Position numbers and translations under genes: made by a program. This document shows, piece after piece, positions 13,016-24,692 of a stretch of 64,000 bases of DNA. The stretch's first letter is position 1; every line of letters starts with the position of its first letter. The DNA lies in assembly GCF_030272615.1 (NCBI RefSeq), contig NC_081414.1:813229069-813293068 (forward strand), given 5' to 3'. This stretch comes from Cryptomeria japonica. Lineage: Eukaryota; Streptophyta; Pinopsida; Cupressales; Cupressaceae. The notes under the pieces are model-generated. The model saw nothing but the letters and a program-made list of their open reading frames with translations. It was not told the DNA's origin and did no database searches.

Positions 13016-15733
13016 ATGGAGGATTCTAAATTTAAGGTGGAAAATTTTAACGGCCAGAATTATTAGTTATGGAAAATGCAGATGGAGGATTACCTGTATC
13101 AAAAGGATTTGTGGCGGCCATTGGAAGGTAAGGCAAAGAAACTGACCACAATGTCAGATGAAGAGTGGGACATTTTAGATAGAAAGGCACTGGGATCCAT
13201 TCTATTGTTCTTTGCGCCGTCTGTAGCATTCAATATAACAGAAGCAAAAACGGCTGTAGATTTGATGGCAACATTGGCTAAGTTGTATGAGAAACCCTCG
13301 GCTTCGAATAAGGCATTTCTTATGAAGCGTTTGTTTAATTTGAAAATGAGTGAGGGAGGATCTGTAGTGGAGCACTTAAATGAATTTAATACAATTACCA
13401 GTCAATTGTCTTTGGTAAAAATTACCTTTGCAGAAGAGGTTAGGGCTCTTTTGATTTTATGTTCTTTGTCAGAAAGCTGGAATAGCTTGGTTATGGCTGT
13501 AAGTAACTCTGTCTCTGGGAAAAATACTTTGGTATTTGATGATATTATTGGTGTTATCCTAAGCGAGGAAATGCGAAGGAAAAGCACAGGTGAGACTCCA
13601 ACATCATCGGGTAATGTTTTGAATGTGGAGAACAGAGGAAGATCAAAGGAAAGAGGAAAAGGCCCGTGGAATGAGAAGTCACGAGGGAAGTCAAAGAAAG
13701 GATGCTCTCAATCTAGAGGAAAGAAAGATTGCTGGTATTGCGGAAACCCTGGTCATCTAAAGAAAGACTGTTGGTCTCGAAAAAACAGAGGAGACAAAAA
13801 TGAAAATGACAGTAAGGAAGCTAATATTGCAAGTAATACTTTACAAGATGCTTTAATCTTATGTTTGGATAATGTTAATGATTCCTGGGTAATAGATTTT
13901 GGGGCTTCATTTCATGCTACACCCCATAGAAAATATTTTCTAGATTATGTTCAAGGTGATTTTGGACAGGTATATTTGGGTGATGATGAGCCCTGTCAAA
14001 TTGTTGGAAAAGGAAAGATAAAGATCAAGTTGCAGAATGGAAATGACTGATTTCTGCAGGAGGTAAGACATGTTCCTAATTTAAGAAGAAATTTAATTTC
14101 TGCAGGGCAACTAGATAGTGAAGGTTGCACAGTTACCCTCTCAAACAGTATGTGGAAGGTCACTAAAGGATCATTAGTAATAGCTAAAGGTGCTAAGGTA
14201 GGCACATTATATCTGTGTACAGGTAACACTTACTCTACCCTAGCTACTACAGATAAAGTTACTGCAGGGACAACAACAATAAATGTTGCAAGAACAAATT
14301 CGATAATGTGGCACCATAGGCTTGGGTACATGAGTGAGAAAGGGATGAAAACCCTTCACTCCAAAAATCTATTGCCAGGACTAAAGAAGATTGATTTAGA
14401 GTTCTGTGAAAACTATGTTTATGGTAAACAGAAAAGAGTCAGATTTCTCAAGGTTGGGAAAGAGAAGAAGAGTGAGAAGTTAGAGCTTGTACATTCAGAT
14501 GTATGGGGACCGGCTCAGGTATCATCTCTTGGTGGCTCTTATTATTATGTTATTTTTATTGATGACTCAACCAGAAAAACATGGGTATATTTCCTAAAAC
14601 AAAAATCAGATGTTTTTGAAACTTTTAAGAAATGGAAAGCTTTGGTTGAGAATGAGACAGGAAAAAAGTTGAAGTGTCTCAAATCAAATAATGGAGGTGA
14701 ATATTGCAGCAAAGCATTTGAAGATTGCTGCTCCTTAAATGGGATTCGAAAGCAGAAGACAGTTCCAAGAACTCCACAGGAAAATGGTGTGTCAGAGAGA
14801 ATGAATAGGACTATCATGGAACGCGCGAGGAGCATGAAATTGCATGTTGGATTGCCCTTACATTTTTGGGCAGATGTTGTACATACTATTGTCTATTTGA
14901 TAAATAGAGGACCTTCAACCCCTTTGGATGGTGGTATTCTAGAGGAGGCATGGATTGGTAAAAAGGTAAATTATTTTTTTCTAAAAACTTTTGGTTGTGA
15001 AGCTTTTGTCCATGTTGATAAAGAAAACAGAACCAAGCTTGATGCTAAATCTCAAAAATGTACCTTCATTGAATATGGGATAGATGAATATGGCTATCGG
15101 TTATGGGATTTTGAAAATAAGAAAATAACTAGAAGTAGAGATGTTATATTCAATGAGAAGGTTATGTATAAAGAACAGATGCAAGAAAAGAAGCATGAAC
15201 AGGACAAACAAGAATATGTGGTGTTGGATGAGATTCCTGAAAATGAAATGCCACAGGTACCTAATGCTCAGCAACAACAGATTGTCCCACAAACTCCTGC
15301 AAGTGTTAGACATTCTATGAGGACAAGTAGACCCCTGAAATATTTTCTCCTTCTTTGTATTCTTTTTTATTAACGGATTCTGGTGAACCAGAAGAATATG
15401 AAGAAACAATGCAGGTGGATGTCAAACAACAGTGGGAGCTAGGCATGAAAGAGGAGATGGATTCCTTGATGAAAAATAAGATTTGGGACTTAGTCCCTTT
15501 ACCTGCAGAAAAAAGAGCCTTGCCTAACAAATGGGTTTATCGGTTGAAGGAGGAGGAAGTCAAAAAAGATATAAGGTCAGACTTGCGGTAAAAGGTTTTG
15601 CACAGAAAAAGGGTATAGATTATGATGAAATATTTTCTCCAGTTGTAAAAATGACTTCAATTAGAATTGTACTTAGTCTTGTGGCTGCAGATGATTTACA
15701 TCTTGAACAATTAGATGTCAAAACAGCTTTTCT
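13016..15733 (+). pseudogene. Copia-2 gag-pol polyprotein, two early stops, two frameshifts, no 3' end
   Basis: One frame runs from the ATG at 13016 through gag, a CCHC knuckle (CWYCGNPGHLKKDC), protease and integrase to 15373. It is broken by TAG at 13064 (relatives have Gln, so CAG-to-TAG) and TGA at 14048-14050 (relatives have Trp, so TGG-to-TGA). The protease has DFG instead of the catalytic DSG. In the integrase the second catalytic Asp is Asn (KSNNGGEY). A frameshift near 15340-15355 moves the linker and a second near 15560 moves RT (KGFAQKKGIDYDEIFSPV). The sequence ends within the RT palm. Confidence 0.9.
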
Positions 15734-16700
15734 CGCTAAAGGTTTGGCTTAATACATCTTACCAAGTTTCTTCCATAGCTTATTTGCATAGGACTCTTCA
15801 CACACATTAAAACAAAGCCTACCAAGCACAATTTGATTGGACCCTTGGCTTTATGGTCCATAACATCATATTGAGCAACTACAATAGGATCTATTGGTTT
15901 CGAGACATTCTTATCAACAACTTTCCACAAATCTCAATCTATTAATAGATCATCCATCTTCAGCTTCCACATTTCAAAATTGTTTTCAAAAAAATTCTCT
16001 ACCTATATTTTCTCTAATGAATTTTCCATCTAAAATTTCCTGCAACAAGATAACAAAATATCTTTTGCACAAGCTCCCACTCAAATTTAGATTAGTTCAA
16101 AAACTCAACAACCCACAACTAAAACCAAAGGTAATCAAACTCTAATACCACTTGAAAGGAAGTTGAGTTCACGGAACAACTTTCTTCACTAGAGGGAAAC
16201 AGAAAAACTTTCTAAATCTTTAAAACAGTTACAAAAATTAAACAAAAATAACACAAACAACATCCCTACAAAAACTTTTTTTCATGACTTTCAAAAACAA
16301 AAACTTTAATATCACAAAATCTAGACATGATCTTGCAACAAAAATGTATTGACATTCTTATTTAGTTAATATGTAGCTTTGAGAAAAAATTTGGACTAAT
16401 TCATGCTCAAATATAAACTTACTATAAATAGTAACATTATGTAAATGCAAGTTTGAGACACCATTTTCCTAACAATATTTGCATAAAATAAAAAGTTTAC
16501 TACATTCTTTTCAAGATGAAAGCATTACATCGTCTACCAAAATATAATCCCTCATGAGTGGCAGACAACATTTGTAGTGTAAACAAAGTAGTTAAACACT
16601 TAATTGTGCATTGGCTGATTTAATCCCCTATTTATGTTAATTAGAAAATGCTGATTTTTTAGTGTGCACATGGTATATTACTTAACTAATTTCATATTAG
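15734..16700 (-). mobile_element. antisense Copia fragment: gag 5' part, primer site, start of LTR
   Basis: Minus-strand frames in 15734-15950 read as Copia gag (WKVVDKNVSKPIDP, then a variant of LWKKLGKMY). TCTAATACCACTT around 16141-16153 is the complement of a TGGTATTAGA-type primer site, and TGAAAGGAAGTTGAG at 16153 would then be the inner LTR edge. The outer LTR end is not recognised; 16700 is approximate. The element is cut at its left side against Copia-2. Confidence 0.7.
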
Positions 16701-18898
16701 ATTTTAGTTATACTTGATACTTAAATAGGTCATTTCTTTTTTTATCACAATATAAAATTAAGATAATTGTGATGATTTTAGCATGTCTCAAAGTTGAATT
16801 CTTCTCTTTGTAACAAAGATTTTATCATTTTACATTATGCTAATTTCATTTCTACATCTAATGAATTCTTTGGTTTTAGAGCATTTCCACTACTTCTCTT
16901 TTCTATGGAAAGGTGTTTTGGTTGTAAGTGATCCTCAAACTTTATGGGGTTGATCAACAACTCTCTAATGATATGAAAGCTCTAGATTTGCAAGCAACAA
17001 ACAGACCTCGTTATTAAGCTTATAGGCACAAAAACAACTAAATTAATTTAAGATTTGATTCAAAAAAATTCAATTGCTTTGAGTGTTCAAAGAATTTTGC
17101 ATGAGAAATTTGAACGATTAGCATTTAATATTTAAAATTTAAAGAATTTTGAATGAGAAATTTGTATGCTTAGCATTAAAAAATTAGAATTTACAATTGT
17201 ATGATTTAGTACAATGATCATACAAACAACCACCATCATTGCATAAATCGACATATTCTAGGACATTCTTGCTTGCGTCAACTCAACATCATCACGAGTA
17301 TGAATTTCACAATTTTCAACATAGCTCTCTCTACAACTAATGGCATCACTATATGACAACAAATTTTTTTCAAAGGTTTTAGCACCTTAATCAAATTAGT
17401 GATAAGGGGTTGTCCAACTCAAGTGCTTAAGGTTGAGGCCCCTAGCCTCGTGGGGAGCCAAGCCCTTGGTCTTGTGGGGAGCACAACACCCAATTAGTCC
17501 CAAAACAAGGGGCTAAACTTAGCAATCATCCACTACTTAGCCCTTGCAACACCACTTGACCAAGCATCATTGTATGGTTGCTAGAATACTACTAGATGCA
17601 ATTGTTGTCTAAAGGAGCTTCATATTAAAAAAAAAAAAAAAAAATTGCATAGAAATAGGTGTTGGAAAACTATATTCACACATTGTATGACCATTCTTTT
17701 TTTTTTCTCAACTTTCCCGCTAGTACCTATTACCTTAGTTTGATATTAATTATTTTGTTTTAACTCATACTTCAGATATTTTGCAAAATATGGGACCACT
17801 TTTCATGTTACAAGGGTTCCAATTTTACATGTTTTTATCTCTAATCTATATAAAATCATGAGTTTTTTTCAACTTTTCCTTTCATAATCACCCTTAACAA
17901 AAGAAACTATAATTCTTGACAAGACAATATTCAAAATCATTTCAAGTCTTGCCCGATCTCTACAGACTTGTCCTAAACTAGGCACACAAAATTGAAAGAT
18001 AGCATAAAAAACCATAAATGATGGTGTCCTAAGATTGGTTTGGAGCAACATTGAGATTTATCTCACATATTTAATGACCATGCATTACTTCAACCAAAAT
18101 TTGGGAGATTTATGGAGATGAGCATCACTCTCCATTCCCAAATCATGTCATGGACAATTTTGTGCACATTAATGATTGTGATAACCTACCAGATGATGAT
18201 GATGATATAAGAGTAGGTTGATTACTTGGCAACTCTTGAGAATTGTGATAACATTAAGGGTTCCCTGATGCTCCTCCTACAGCCAGACATTAATTATTTA
18301 GCTTATATAACTTCAAATCTAGATTCAAAGATTTGAATCATTATCCTAAGGTTGGTGATTCTTCCAGTCCAACATTAGCAAATTTATCTCCAAGTACATA
18401 TTTAGACATCTTGTGTGGACACATCATGGAATGGCTAGTATAGTTGGATGACAAACATTGAGATCACATCATCTCCATCGTGTGTTGCTTCAATTCATTC
18501 TTTACAAGATATACATCATCTTCAAAATCCGATACATTGTGATGACCACATGATATGTATTACAAAGTTCACTTTTTGAGTCCCATTTTGTAGACAAGAG
18601 GACACTTGAGGACTTACATCTCCTTTATAGGATCCCCTTCATCATTGTTGTCACACCATCTTCATGTTTAGATCTTGTTCTTCATTTTTCTGTAGATGGT
18701 TCTAGCTTGTCACCATCATTTATTGGGCTTGTACTAGACCTAATAATGGCATAATTTCATAGAAACATGGTAACAATTGAGCAAAGTTTAAAGGCATCGT
18801 CGTAGTACATTATGATCTTTTTTGCATCATGGAAAGACATCCTGCATTTCTACTTCGTTTTATTTCTTCCTAAAGGAATGATGTTTGATGCTTTCATA
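16700..18898. other. AT-rich spacer, no gene seen
   Basis: No frame here has a recognisable domain. A(17) near 17628-17644 and T-runs near 17697 and 16735 are simple-sequence tracts. Around 17430-17490 a short phrase, AGCC...CTTGTGGGGAGC, is repeated twice. Confidence 0.5.
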
Positions 18899-19125
18899 TC
18901 TTCATCATCAATTCTCAAAAACTCCACCATCACTACAAGAGAGATTATGCATTGACAAAAGGTAAGGATGTAGGGTCAAGGGGAGAAGGGGAGGCAAGTG
19001 GTATACAATCTTCATCATCATCATTTCTCAAGAATTCCACCATCACTACAAGAGATTATGCATTGACACGAGGTATGGATGGACAATAAAGGAGAGAAAG
19101 AGAAGCAAGGAGTATATGGTCTCTC
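18899..19125. repeat. imperfect tandem duplication, unit about 110 bp
   Basis: The block starting TCTTCATCATCAATTCTCAA (18899) is repeated from about 19009 (TCTTCATCATCATCATTTCTC). Both copies contain CCACCATCACTACAAGAGA and TTATGCATTGACA. The copies differ by small indels, so the duplication is not recent. Confidence 0.75.
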
Positions 19126-20377
19126 TCCTATATTGGGAGCATTGATTGTACATTGATAACAAACAATCTTTCGAGGGTGTGTTGAGTCCTCCTCCCTACC
19201 ATTAATTGTACATGTTTGTTTGTAGTGTCTAATTTTTTTAATTAAAGAAGAAAATTTTTTAAAAAAAATCCTTGCAATTTTTCTACTTAACTTCACTTCT
19301 AAAAAAATTGTTTGCGCATGGATACCTAACATGTCCTTGTCACTAAGACTCATTCTTGCATCTTTGCATTTTTTCACACTCCATAAGTTAGACTTGAGAG
19401 AGGGTATTTAGACAAACATGCTATATCATTAACTATTTTCATTGGGTTTCCTCATTGTACCAGTTTCATTTTTCTATCTAATGAATTATCTAGTTTCATA
19501 GCATTTTCATTGCTTCTCTCTTGTAGAGAAGATTGTTTTGGTTGCAAATAATCCTCCAAAGGGTTGATAAACAACTTTTACATCTTTGAAAGGAACCAAT
19601 TATTAGAGCAGTAAAATAAAGAGATATTCATTCACTAAAAGCCTTATCTTTAAGATTCTAACCAGTATAGATGTCTATGGTGTATGCAAACATTTGAGCT
19701 ATACATTAGAACTTTTAATGGCAGCGAGAATTGACTTGCTGCGTGTGCGTGTGCGTGTTCATGCTCGTGTGTGTTGACATCTTTCTGAGGGGAAATAATT
19801 TACGATTTAGCCTGCAAAGAAGTCTTTTAATAGTAAACGTTACTAAATTAATAGCATGACTGGCTCTAAAAGATTCCAATAAAAACTAGCAGCCATTAAA
19901 ATTCACATCAAAACTATTAAGTACGTGCAAACCCAGAGAGGATTTCTCCTCCATTCTGACGGTAAAATGAATACATTTGACACACGTGATAATCAAATGG
20001 GATGTCATACTCATGACCTTGATTAACCAAGATGATCTTAAGGGACGTTGTTAATGGTTCCTATTTTCTTCAAGTTTATCTCGATTTAGGATTATGGATA
20101 TTATCATTTATTATACATTTTATGCTTCATTACGTCCTTCTATACAATTCAACTCATAGGAGTCCAATGATACAAATACAACGAAAGTTGACATCAACTA
20201 ACTCAAACTTCGCAGCAAGGATTTACAAACATCGATCGGTCCTACAATCCATTCTGATCTTTAAGCACATTAAAAGTGACCACAATTATCAAATATACAA
20301 TACTGAATATACAAGAAAAAAAAAGATGACAAATTGCAAATCTAATGAAATGATGCTTTTCACGATACTGTACACGG
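19126..20377. other. spacer, no gene seen
   Basis: AT-rich with a short GTGTGCGTGTGCGTG microsatellite near 19741-19770. The minus frame 19021-19377 and the plus frame 20032-20391 have no recognisable domain and no conserved neighbour; I treat them as chance. Confidence 0.45.
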
Positions 20378-20969
20378 TCACTTTTTTTTAGCATCATTGC
20401 CCTTGTCTGTTAGCATCATTGCCCTTGTCCAATGCTCAATGTCTTCTGGCTGTGAGGACGGTGGAGGCAATGTAGGATGTTCCACCATGTCCCACTCGTC
20501 AAACACACTCTGTGCTTTTTCCGCGTCTGATAGTTGATTTGGATAAGCCAAACTCGTAATTCGCCTTGACCCATCTCCTCTTGGGAGAGACTTCTATTCA
20601 AGAATACATGCAATATATATTAATAAATATAAAGCAATAAATAAATGCTATTGATTTGAAATAAAATATTATGCGTTACAACCAAATATCATCACAAATT
20701 TTACATGTTTGCTCTCTCTTAAACTGCTTGATGATATTCTGGAATCTGCTATTGATTGATCCTCTCCTAGGTTATTAGGCTGCCAGTAAAAAAAGTAATT
20801 TATATAAATTCACATATAATATATCATTTATGTTTTTTAATTAAAAAAAATAATGTCATTTATGTGTTACAAACTATACCATCACAGTTTTTGCATGTTT
20901 GCTCTCCCCTAAACTGCTTGATGATATTCTGGAATCAGCTACTGATTGATCTATTCCAAGCTTGTTAGG
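20378..20969 (-). CDS. three exons of an unidentified host-like gene (or its remnant)
   Basis: Read on the minus strand, a 3' terminal exon (20378-20593) follows an AG acceptor (TTGAATAG then AAG) and ends ...LTDKGNDAKKK-stop. It is hydrophilic, with RITSLAYPNQLSDAEKAQ and FDEWDMVEHPTLPPPSSQ. Upstream are two 84-bp exons, 20696-20779 and 20886-20969, each with an AG acceptor, a phase-0 GT donor (GTGATG) and no internal stop. They encode near-identical 28-residue peptides sharing ADSRISSSSL and ESKH. All three join in frame. Further 5' exons are not recognised. The protein is unknown to me; it does not look like a transposon protein. A retained partial gene copy is an equal possibility. Confidence 0.5.
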
Positions 20970-21547
20970 CTGCTGCATGTATCTTCTAGACCTTGGAAAA
21001 AAGTAGATAATGAATTAAGTAGAATATGAGCAATTATTCCCAAAAAGTTAAAAGAGTCCAACCAAGAAATCTTATGCAATGAACAATAGATGTGTAGTTA
21101 GAAATATCAAACTGAATTTCCAAAACTTAGGCTGTTGCACTGAAATATTTCAACAGCCGCATAATAATCTAGGACATCCACGAGTAACTACAATATCAAT
21201 CAATAATCAGATCTAAGCTCCAGGTTTCTAAGACAAATATACAACTTTGTACAGGATAGGTTGAAAAAATAATTAAATATTTTATGTCCACCTGCTAAAT
21301 CAATGAGATTTAAATTGCATATTGCAATGCAGGAGGCAAACTATAAGAAAAGAATGAGGATAACTACAACTCAATATGCATGATCTAAGAATAATCAAGC
21401 AGGAGTTATATATAACTAAATATAGCAATAATACACAGTACAATGTATCCATCTATATAATAATATTATTAATAACTAATGACAAAATAATACAAATTAC
21501 ATTTATAGTATTTTATTAGCATGTTTTTCTGTTTAGTAAATCCTAAA

Positions 21548-22085
21548 GAATCTTATAAGACAAGAAAAATGGAAAGCTCCAGACATGGGGAGCAACCTTA
21601 ACTTTGATGGTGCTTCCCATGGAAATCCTGGACAACTAGGCACTGGTTATGTTTTTAGGGATGCTTCTAGAGTTTTTGTGATTAGTGGTTCTCAGTATCC
21701 AGGCATAAAATCTAACAATGCTGCTGAGTGGGAAGCACTTCTAGCCAGCTTATTACTGATTTTCTCTGAGGGTTACTGTAATGTTATGGTGGAGGGGGAT
21801 TCACTGATTGTTATTACTGCCTTGGAAAAAACAAGATTGCCTTAACTGACAGCTGCAATCCACTCTAGAAGAAATCCTTATTTGGTTCAATAAATTTGAA
21901 TCAGAGTAGATTCCTCGCTGTTATTGTGAAAAAAACAAAGTTGCAGATGTTTTAACTATTATGACATTGATGTCTAATATTTATTCTCAAGAAAGTTGTG
22001 CTATATATGACTGGGATGGGCTTGCCAAACTTATAGAAGAGGATAAAAAAGTGTGTTGTATATTAGGCCATATGACTAAGGCTTG
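21548..22085 (+). pseudogene. LINE-type RNase H (RVT_3-like) fragment
   Basis: The 86-codon frame 21585-21845 carries the RNase H start LNFDGASHGNPGQLG with the first catalytic Asp, then NNAAEWEALLA (catalytic Glu) and VEGDSLIVI (second Asp). After a stop, the next frame still reads as the domain tail (RCYCEKNKVADVL). This module sits at the 3' end of plant L1-type LINE ORF2; no RT is present upstream. It is a truncated, decayed copy. Confidence 0.75.
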
Positions 22086-23528
22086 AGCTTATTGCTTGTT
22101 GAGTCCTGTGTATGTAGGGTGATGGCCAGCTAGTGTAGCGATACTTCGCATGTATCTTGGCCGGGCTTCCCTTTGGTCTTTCTAGTACTCATGATTGCAA
22201 TGAATGCTGAGTGTGGAGGCAGTAAGTCTCGGGCTCTCTTCATCCATCAATCCTTTCTTCCTCAACCACCGGCTGGCTATTTCTTCACGTCGTCGCAACC
22301 GTTTCTCCAACTCTTTCAATTGCAGCACTTCCATGCTCTCCTCATGATATATGGTTGTATCCCGTTGGTTGTTTTTAGCTGCTTGATGATTATCTTTTTC
22401 TACGTCTTGATTGGTGTAGTTTTGATTCATTTTGCTACACTTCCATATGGCAGGTCATGGTGCTGGCTCCTCCCATGATCCTCTTCATAAAGGGGGAGTT
22501 TTGTATCGTCTCTCACATATTTTTCACTGCCCTAATACTCTTCTGAATTTGGTGAGGTCAATTTTAGGATGGGGGCATAGCTGATACTGATGATTTATGT
22601 TCCAAGGCTTTGATTTTAGAGGGTTTTTAAGAGAATGTGGGCCTCAATTAAGGAGAATGTAAATCTTTGTTTAGAAGCATGCCTGGTTTTGGCAGTCAAA
22701 TAGATATTTGATAGATGATGGAGGCTCCTGACTTTGTGAAGCTTTGTTTAAAGGTGATATGAGATGAAATCATCGGCCTCAACCATAAGGTGAATAATCC
22801 AATGGTTTTCCAAGACCTGGGACTGATGATAAAGAAGTTAATTATTTCACATCATAAAGGTGTATTGGAGGTTGTCAGTGGGCAAACTCTCCCCAATTTG
22901 GAAAACAATATCCTGTCTCACTCAATGCACCATGCTAAAGTTATTAAAGGTCTCAAATTTGAAGGTTTGGAGGATTCAGCATTCCAAGGGATGGGAAAGG
23001 TAAGGATGGTTTTGTATATCTGGCAATGGTGTCCCTAGTAGAACTTACAACAGGTGGAGATCAGACCCTAGTGGTACAAAGTGTGGCTTGATGGAATCAT
23101 TCAAATTTATGGTAATGTGGTAGTATGGCTGGCAGCCATTATGTGATGCATTAAGGTGCCTTTGTTATCTCTAGGCTTTTTGGTTTCGCGCTATCCTCCA
23201 TTGTGCCCTATAGGACTGCTATTATCTTCTTCAGCTTTTTGCCTTTTATTAGGTTTTGTTGCCCCTTCTTGTGTATCTTCACTACTTGTTCTATTACCTA
23301 ATATGCCTCTGCGTGTGTTGTTTACATAGGTTTATCATATGCTATGCATTCCAGTTTCTCTGGTTGCAGTCTGGGGTAAGGCCTCATAATATTAGTATCA
23401 ACATACTAGTATTCTTTATTATTATCTAAAAGGAGGTGACCAATCTTAACTCGACAATTATTTAAACAGTATTCATTTTGTGCAAAAAAGTACCATAGAA
23501 AGTGGATACGTATATATTGTTCTAAAAG
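22086..23528. other. probable LINE 3' tail and spacer
   Basis: No confident gene. The plus frame 22173-22478 and the minus frame 22182-22430 overlap and neither has a recognisable domain. The sequence may be the 3' untranslated tail of the LINE remnant, but no poly(A) end is seen before element A begins. Confidence 0.4.
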
Positions 23529-24331
23529 GGACCTGTTGACGTGTTTTTTATGACCGCGTCTAACACAGAATAAAGTCACCAACGGTCACCTTATCCTCTC
23601 TTGATCAAGATTAGTCCGTATGCTAGGATTACTTAAAGTTCAAACGGCTAATTCCCAGGGTTCCTTCAGTGCGTGGATGTGACTCAGTTGTTTGATGGGT
23701 TTGCTGATAACCCAAGGGGGCCTTACGTATGTTGAAGAAACTTATGCAAGCTCAAAGATTTTTATGCAATAAAAGCTCTAGTTTTGGATCTTTCGGATTC
23801 TAAATTATGCAGAAAGTAAATAGGAATAGGGTAGAGAAAAAACTAGACTAAAAGTAATCTAATCCTATGGACAAGGAGACGGGATATCTTGCGCAAAATC
23901 CAACTACGCTTCGCTTTGCCAGCAACGCACAACTTATACGAAGGCAGTGCAATCTTCAGAGGGTGTGTTAAAGATTTTCAAATCATCAAGAGAAACCATC
24001 AAGTCGAACAATCTCTCCTGATAATTGAAGTTAAACATACACATATAACGGAGGCTCAGGCTAACTTTGCACGGTATGCAACAATCAGCTGCACACCAAA
24101 AGTATGAGCACGAATTTTGCAACAAGCGATCCTATCAGATCCAGTTCGTCTAACAGCATGAAAGCAAATCTAATCTATCAAGAGAATGAGACCATGTGAG
24201 CTCCAAAACAACACAAGAACACACCAACAATTGAACAATGTATTAAGTGTTTGTTTCAAAAACTCTTAGCAACAATCTCTAACGATAGTCTCTCCTGATT
24301 ACAAATGAGGGGGTCACCCCCTTATATAGGC

Positions 24332-24371
24332 CTCAAGCCATGATTACATGCAAAAACCCTAATTAGGGTTT
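24332..24371 (-). promoter_or_regulatory. element A outward promoter: palindromic telo-box plus TATA
   Basis: AAACCCTAATTAGGGTTT (24354-24371) is a perfect 18-bp palindrome of two telo-boxes. On the minus strand CTATATAAG follows about 16 bp downstream (around 24331-24339). It points away from the ORF toward the terminus at 23534, about 800 bp on. Elements B and C carry the same pair at the same distance from their ends. Confidence 0.65.
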
Positions 24372-24692
24372 GCCCTAAAGATTCCCCACTCAAGGTGCAA
24401 CAAGGTGGGAATCTGCAATTAATAACCCATTATGCCCATGCACAATTAATTAACAGAACCTAAAATAGCACCCACTCAGCACATTAAATGCCTCATGATG
24501 TTGACCATGCCCAGAATATAACCGACACCATCATAAATGCCCATCAATCTCCAAGTGACGGCAGCATGCACGAAGAATCTGTCATAAAACCATAATGAGA
24601 AGGCGACATGCAAGAAGATTCCCTATCCGTGGTGGCATGCGTTGACTGGTCCACACCTAGTCAATATTCCTTCAGCAATAAGTACGCCATTA

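Larger units (their letters stand above)
12496..15733 (+). mobile_element. Copia-2: nested Ty1/Copia element, 3' truncated inside RT
   Basis: Inserted into the Copia-1 3' LTR. It has a 5' LTR, primer site, gag, protease, integrase and the first part of RT, then stops at about 15733 in the middle of LDVKTAFL. The rest of RT, RNase H and the 3' LTR are absent. Gag and integrase resemble the Tork/Tnt1 group (WHHRLGYMSEKGM, CLKSNNGGEY). It is therefore younger than Copia-1 but now a fragment. Confidence 0.92.
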
